Program-made: the position numbers and the translations under genes | The notes under the pieces: generated by a model | Told to the model about the DNA's origin: nothing | The model's database searches: none | The model's input: the letters and a program-made list of their open reading frames with translations, nothing else | DNA from: Lentzea tibetensis | GTDB lineage: Bacteria > Actinomycetota > Actinomycetes > Mycobacteriales > Pseudonocardiaceae | Assembly (NCBI RefSeq): GCF_007845675.1 | Contig: NZ_VOBR01000026.1 | Coordinates: 1-64,000 of the forward strand | Reading direction: 5' to 3' | DNA: 64,000 nucleotides | Part shown: piece after piece, positions 60,618 to 64,000 of the stretch | How the letters are laid out: each line of letters begins with the position of its first letter | How positions within the stretch are numbered: position 1 is the first letter of the stretch

Positions 60618-61102
60618 CCCGCAGGACTGGGTCCGACCGGTCTCGGGGGACCGGTCGGACCCGATCTGATGGCGCCCCGGCCGCACTCGGCGAACTGTCC
60701 GCCGAGATCGCCCAACTGCTCGTCGGCCTGCCGTTGGACTACGGCACGACGGTGGAGCAGATCGCCGCGCTGCTCGCGGGCGAGCCGCGCAACACCTCGC
60801 ACGTGTCCGCGGTGATCGCGGTGATCGTCCATGACGCACTCGCTGATCCGTTCCGCGAGACGACCAGCAACCGCTGGCGTGAGCACCTACCCGCGTGGCT
60901 GCGGCCGCAGATGGTCGGCGCGACCGTGCGCCGCCTGCTGTCCGCCGAGGTGCTGATACCGACTGGCCGCTACGTCCGGTCGACCGACACCCGTGGCGGT
61001 AACGGCGGGAAGTTGATGCCGGTCTACGCGCTCAATCTCGCCGCGCCCGCGCTGCTCGCGCGCCGGGACGCCGCTGCGTCCGGTCAGGCCGTCTCGGCCT
61101 GA
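60614..61102 (+). CDS. hypothetical protein, winged-helix-like
   Basis: A 162-residue protein with a low-complexity arginine/glycine start and a helical core (LSAEIAQLLVGLPLDYGTTV, IAALLAGEPRNTSHVSAVIA) that could form a winged helix, ending in a strand-rich segment near YVRSTDTRGGNGGKL. ATG 60614 overlaps the upstream stop. Function unknown. Confidence 0.65.
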   Translation: MTRRTGSDRSRGTGRTRSDGAPAALGELSAEIAQLLVGLPLDYGTTVEQIAALLAGEPRNTSHVSAVIAVIVHDALADPFRETTSNRWREHLPAWLRPQMVGATVRRLLSAEVLIPTGRYVRSTDTRGGNGGKLMPVYALNLAAPALLARRDAAASGQAVSA

Positions 61103-61183
61103 TCTTCGCCGTTGCCATCGCCGCGCACCGTCGCGCGGCCTGTTCGTGCTGTCCGCACATCGTCTTGTTGGGGGATCACTTCC

Positions 61184-62398
61184 GTGGCACGTGACCACGC
61201 CCGCTTCTACTTGAGCATCTGGTCCGATGAGGACTTCATCGCGCTGTCCGCGCTCGCCAAGATCGTGTACGTCCAGCTCTGCACTCAGCAGAAGCTGACC
61301 TACGCCGGAGTGCTGGACGTCTCGGTGAAGCGCTGGACTCGGGCGCACCCAGACCAGAACATCGACGCCGTCCGGGCCGCGCTCGCCGAGCTCGACGCCG
61401 CCCGCTTCGTCGTGATCGACCACGACACCGAAGAGCTGCTGGTCCGCTCGTTCATCCGGCGCGATGGGCTCTACAAGCAGCCCAACGTGTTGCGCGCCGC
61501 GCTGCGGTGCGCGTTCGAGCTCGAATCGCCGCTGCTGCGCAAGGCGTTGGCGGTCGAGCTGCGCCGCCTGCCCACCGAGATCACCGGCCCCGCCCCGGCC
61601 GTCGCCGCGACCGAGCTGGAGGCCGGGGCGCGGGAGCTGCCCGCGTCGGTGAAGGCCGCGATGACGATCCGTGGCACCGGCCGCCCCGCGCCCGCCGAGC
61701 AGGCCCCGGTGCCGCCCGCGCCCGCCACCACGACGGACGTGCAGGACGGGGGTCCGCCGAGCCCTTCCGCGAAGGCCCTGGGAGAAGGGAGTGGGGAGTT
61801 GGAGACTGGAGTAGTCCCTCCTGCGTTGGAAGAAACTCAAGTGGGTGTCCCCGCGCCTACGCCCGCGCACACGGGCGCCCGCCCGCGTACACGCGAGGCA
61901 GCCCCGGCCAGCCCGGCTGCTTTCGCCGGCGTGGACGACGAGCTCGAGCACGGCTCAGTCCGGCAGATGCGTCGAGCCGAGGCCGACAGGCTGGTCACCG
62001 CGTACTGCCCACAGCAGCCGGGCCGGGTCCTCGACCGGCTTCGCGGCGAGGTGATCGGCCTGCTGCGTGACGAGATCACCCCCGAGGTCATCGCGGCAGG
62101 GCTGCGGCAGTGGTCGGCCAAGACCCTGCCGGTGACGTTCCTGCCCGAGCTGGTCGGCGAGCTCATGCGCGCCGAGTCCGTGCCGGGCACGCCGCAGGAT
62201 CGGCAGCGGGACCTGGCGGTGGTGCGCAACTTCGAGGCGATGCGCGCCGACGCCCTGGCTGAGGACGACACCACGCCGATCGGGCGGGCCGTGCGCGCCG
62301 AGCTGCCCGCGCACACCGACGCCGCGACGCTGCAAGCGATCCTCGACCGCGCGCTGGCCGAGACCATCGCCGCCTCCGGGCTGGAGGTCGCGGCATGA
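61184..62398 (+). CDS. replication-initiator-like phage/plasmid protein
   Basis: A 404-residue protein. The N-terminal 130 residues (RFYLSIWSDEDFIALSALAK, LTYAGVLDVSVKRWTR, FIRRDGLYKQPNVLRAALR) match the winged-helix domain of actinophage and integrative-element replication proteins. A long proline/alanine linker follows, then a helical C-terminal region (YCPQQPGRVLDRLRGEVIGL) like DnaD/O-type loaders. GTG 61184 has GGGGGA upstream. Its stop overlaps the next gene. Confidence 0.7.
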   Translation: MARDHARFYLSIWSDEDFIALSALAKIVYVQLCTQQKLTYAGVLDVSVKRWTRAHPDQNIDAVRAALAELDAARFVVIDHDTEELLVRSFIRRDGLYKQPNVLRAALRCAFELESPLLRKALAVELRRLPTEITGPAPAVAATELEAGARELPASVKAAMTIRGTGRPAPAEQAPVPPAPATTTDVQDGGPPSPSAKALGEGSGELETGVVPPALEETQVGVPAPTPAHTGARPRTREAAPASPAAFAGVDDELEHGSVRQMRRAEADRLVTAYCPQQPGRVLDRLRGEVIGLLRDEITPEVIAAGLRQWSAKTLPVTFLPELVGELMRAESVPGTPQDRQRDLAVVRNFEAMRADALAEDDTTPIGRAVRAELPAHTDAATLQAILDRALAETIAASGLEVAA

Positions 62399-62997
62399 GC
62401 CCGCAGCCGCCGCTGACCCGCAGCGAGGTCCGCGGACTGCTGGCGCACTACCGCCTCGCTGGCGGGGACCAGGTCCCCGACGGCATGGTCACCGCCTGGC
62501 TGCGGGACCTGCGCGGCTACAGCGCCGGGGAATGCCACGCCGCGCTGTCCTCGTTGCCGCCCAACAGGGTCACCCGCACCACGGCCGTCGAGATCACCCG
62601 CCTGGTCGACCACGCCCGCTCGCACCCCGCAACCACCGGCACGCCCAGCTCCGCCCGCCCACCCGCGCCGCGCGACCAGGCCGCCGAGCAGGCCGCCGGA
62701 GCCGCTGCAGGAGCGCGCGGCATCCGCGATGTCTACGAGGCGATGGGCTGGACCTGGAACCCCGAGCACGTGCTCGCCCGCTCGGTGCGCTGCCCGTTCT
62801 GCCGCGCGCTGGCCGGTCAGGTCTGCGGCCCGCTGACCCGCAACCGCAACGGGAAGCGGGAGCTGCGCGACCCGATCACCCGGATGCACCCGTCCCGGCT
62901 GGAAGCCGCTCGCGCCAAGCAGAAGCAGGCCGCCGAGGACCACACCACTCGCGGCCCGGCCGCGTCCGCCGCCGTCCCGCAAGGAGCCCACGCATGA
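62395..62997 (+). CDS. phage-type zinc-binding hypothetical protein
   Basis: A 200-residue protein. The N-terminal half (LTRSEVRGLLAHYRLAGGDQ, MVTAWLRDLRGYSAGECHAA) is helical; the C-terminal half has VRCPFCRALAGQVCGPLTRN and MHPSRLEAARAK, a Cys/His group typical of small actinophage zinc proteins. It overlaps both neighbours by 4 bases. Confidence 0.72.
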   Translation: MSPQPPLTRSEVRGLLAHYRLAGGDQVPDGMVTAWLRDLRGYSAGECHAALSSLPPNRVTRTTAVEITRLVDHARSHPATTGTPSSARPPAPRDQAAEQAAGAAAGARGIRDVYEAMGWTWNPEHVLARSVRCPFCRALAGQVCGPLTRNRNGKRELRDPITRMHPSRLEAARAKQKQAAEDHTTRGPAASAAVPQGAHA

Positions 62998-63707
62998 TCG
63001 AGAACCCGCGTCCGGACCAGTCGGTCTCCGACCACGCCCGCCTGATGCTCGAAGTCGCCATCGACCAGCTCGTCCAGCCCGGCCACGTGCACGTCGAGCG
63101 CCAGGCCCCGGACGGCACCGCCCGCAACGAACTGGCCGAGGTGCTGCCGCTGCTCGACCAGGTCGCCGAGGCCGTGCACCCCGGCAGTGAACGCACCGGG
63201 AAGTCCGTGCACGGCTCACGCCCTCCGGCGTCGCTGGCGCCCCTCGCGCTGGTCTCCGAGATCCGCGGCGTGGTGCGGCAGGCGTGCCGTGGGCACGACC
63301 ACGACCAGCCCGGCGAGCTGCGCGAACGGCTGGCGTTGTGGGCCAGACACGCCGAGCAGTGGCAGCTCACCGCCTTCGACTACCTCGCCTGGGCCGCCGA
63401 CCGGGCCACCGAGTGGGTACGCGAAGCGAGGCTGCTGCTCGACCCGCCGCCGCGTTTCCCATTGCACGGCAAGGCTTGCCCGATGTGCCGGGCCACCGCC
63501 GTGCAGGTCTGGTCCGACGACGAGAACGACTACCTGCGCCGCCCCGCCCTCTCGATCGACCCCGAACGCGTCGAAGCGGTCTGCGCCGCCTGCGACGCAC
63601 GCTGGGGCATGGACGTGTGGGGGCAGCTCGCCGCCGCGATCGATCAGCAACACCGCGAAACCCTCACTGTGACCGAGATCACGGCCAGTGCGGGCGAAAA
63701 GAGTTGA
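62994..63707 (+). CDS. DUF7341-like phage-associated protein
   Basis: A 237-residue protein with a helical N-terminal region and a zinc-ribbon-like C-terminal part (CPMCRATAVQVWSDDENDY, VCAACDARWGMDVWG). This layout matches a family of unknown function seen in actinophages and integrative elements. Last gene before the terminator at 63.8 kb. Confidence 0.72.
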   Translation: MIENPRPDQSVSDHARLMLEVAIDQLVQPGHVHVERQAPDGTARNELAEVLPLLDQVAEAVHPGSERTGKSVHGSRPPASLAPLALVSEIRGVVRQACRGHDHDQPGELRERLALWARHAEQWQLTAFDYLAWAADRATEWVREARLLLDPPPRFPLHGKACPMCRATAVQVWSDDENDYLRRPALSIDPERVEAVCAACDARWGMDVWGQLAAAIDQQHRETLTVTEITASAGEKS

Positions 63708-63776
63708 CCTTCAGTCGCTTTAGCAGGCACTATGACAGGGCTGGGTACACGTATGCCCAGACCCCCCAACCTCTCG

Positions 63777-63817
63777 ACGAAGCCCGCCACACCTCTCCCC
63801 GGTGTGGCGGGCTTCGT
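63777..63817. terminator. strong hairpin terminator
   Basis: Perfect 17-bp stem ACGAAGCCCGCCACACC (63777-63793) with GGTGTGGCGGGCTTCGT (63801-63817), loop TCTCCCC, followed by CGTTTCT. It closes the rightward replication-type operon and may also serve the leftward gene entering from the window edge. Confidence 0.88.
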
Positions 63818-63950
63818 CGTTTCTGCGGGGTCCCAGAACACGAAGGCCGCGCCACCCGCCACCTGGCACGGTCTTCGTCCCCGCGGGCGGCGGCACACCG
63901 CAGCACGGCGCCCCACTGCCGAGCGCGACGCCGCCGCCCGCGACTCCACA

Positions 63951-64000
63951 TCAGAACGGTGGCTCGACCTCCTTCGGCCCGCGCTTGCGCACAGCCTCGG
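63951..64000 (-). CDS. 3' end of a leftward gene (partial)
   Basis: Only about 15 codons are visible, ending KRGPKEVEPPF and a TGA at 63951-63953. The terminal EPPF resembles the acidic tip of actinobacterial single-stranded-DNA-binding proteins (DEPPF), which would fit the replication-type neighbours, but the sample is too short to decide. Confidence 0.4.
   Translation of the reverse strand, partial: EAVRKRGPKEVEPPF

Larger units (their letters stand above)
59466..64000. mobile_element. phage- or AICE-like regulatory and replication-associated region (right end open)
   Basis: An XRE regulator at the left, a palindromic divergent promoter, and a rightward run of overlapping genes: two unknowns, a replication-initiator-like protein and two zinc-ribbon-like proteins of the kind common in actinophages and integrative elements. 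No integrase or att site lies within the window, so the type and limits are uncertain. Confidence 0.5.

Noticed and set aside
63732-64000. Plus-strand frame open to the right edge, beginning ATGACAGGGCTGGG
   Set aside because: It runs straight through a perfect 17-bp terminator stem and gives a low-complexity translation; no ribosome site precedes it.

Overview
The window is high-GC DNA from an actinomycete. The left three quarters follow the backbone order I recall from Mycobacterium tuberculosis between rpsT (Rv2412) and ndk (Rv2445c): rpsT-holA-comEC-comEA-degV-octT-gpgP-rsfS-nadD-proA ... proB-obgE-rpmA-rplU ... rne ... ndk. The inserted genes (TioE-type MerR regulator, RNase E/G with an IF2-like N-terminus, TIGR03936/TIGR03960 pair, MAB_1171c-type membrane protein) and the base composition suggest a Pseudonocardiales genome (Lentzea/Saccharothrix-like); that placement is inference.

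Region by region: 1-2.4 kb, a possible transposase tail and a secreted GH3 glucosidase. 2.5-16.6 kb, housekeeping genes for ribosome, replication clamp loading, competence-type DNA uptake, glucosylglycerate metabolism, NAD and proline, plus thrC behind a SAM-I riboswitch. 16.7-26.4 kb, a lineage-variable stretch: RecQ fused to a phosphoribosyltransferase-like domain, an erythromycin-esterase homologue divergent from a double-MerR regulator, P450s, AraC, VOC, hydrolase and MFS genes. 26.4-29.6 kb, proB-obgE-rpmA-rplU. 29.8-36.6 kb, an overlapping four-gene operon that looks like a carbohydrate ABC importer. Its ATPase-like protein and its NB-ARC/TPR-like protein have both lost the P-loop lysine, its two permeases are fused, and the binding-protein/permease junction has been copied about five times in tandem. 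36.7-47.5 kb, rne, the TIGR03936/TIGR03960 pair, a subtilase, an ABC-2 exporter and a GNAT protein.

The most unusual part is 47.6-51.1 kb. A complete ndk gene is followed, in its own direction of transcription, by two single-gene cassettes that are more AT-rich than their surroundings. The junctions carry an identical 19-base piece of the ndk coding sequence: inside intact ndk, between the cassettes, and at the start of a displaced ndk 3' half. No recombinase is encoded in the cassettes. The simplest reading is repeated site-specific insertion into ndk, each insert restoring the gene with its own 3' end and leaving the older 3' end downstream. I do not recognise this as a named system.

Beyond ndk the expected folC/valS genes are absent. 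Instead there is an accessory island. At 51.3-56.9 kb lies a likely small RiPP-type operon (48-residue peptide, JmjC/cupin oxygenase, aldo/keto reductase, APH-type kinase) with a nearby XRE regulator, an unknown protein and CutA. At 57.1-59.9 kb lies a membrane/ImmA-IrrE/XRE module. From a palindrome-rich divergent promoter at about 60 kb, a rightward set of phage- or AICE-like replication-associated genes runs to a strong terminator at 63.8 kb. No tRNA, rRNA or CRISPR array was found.
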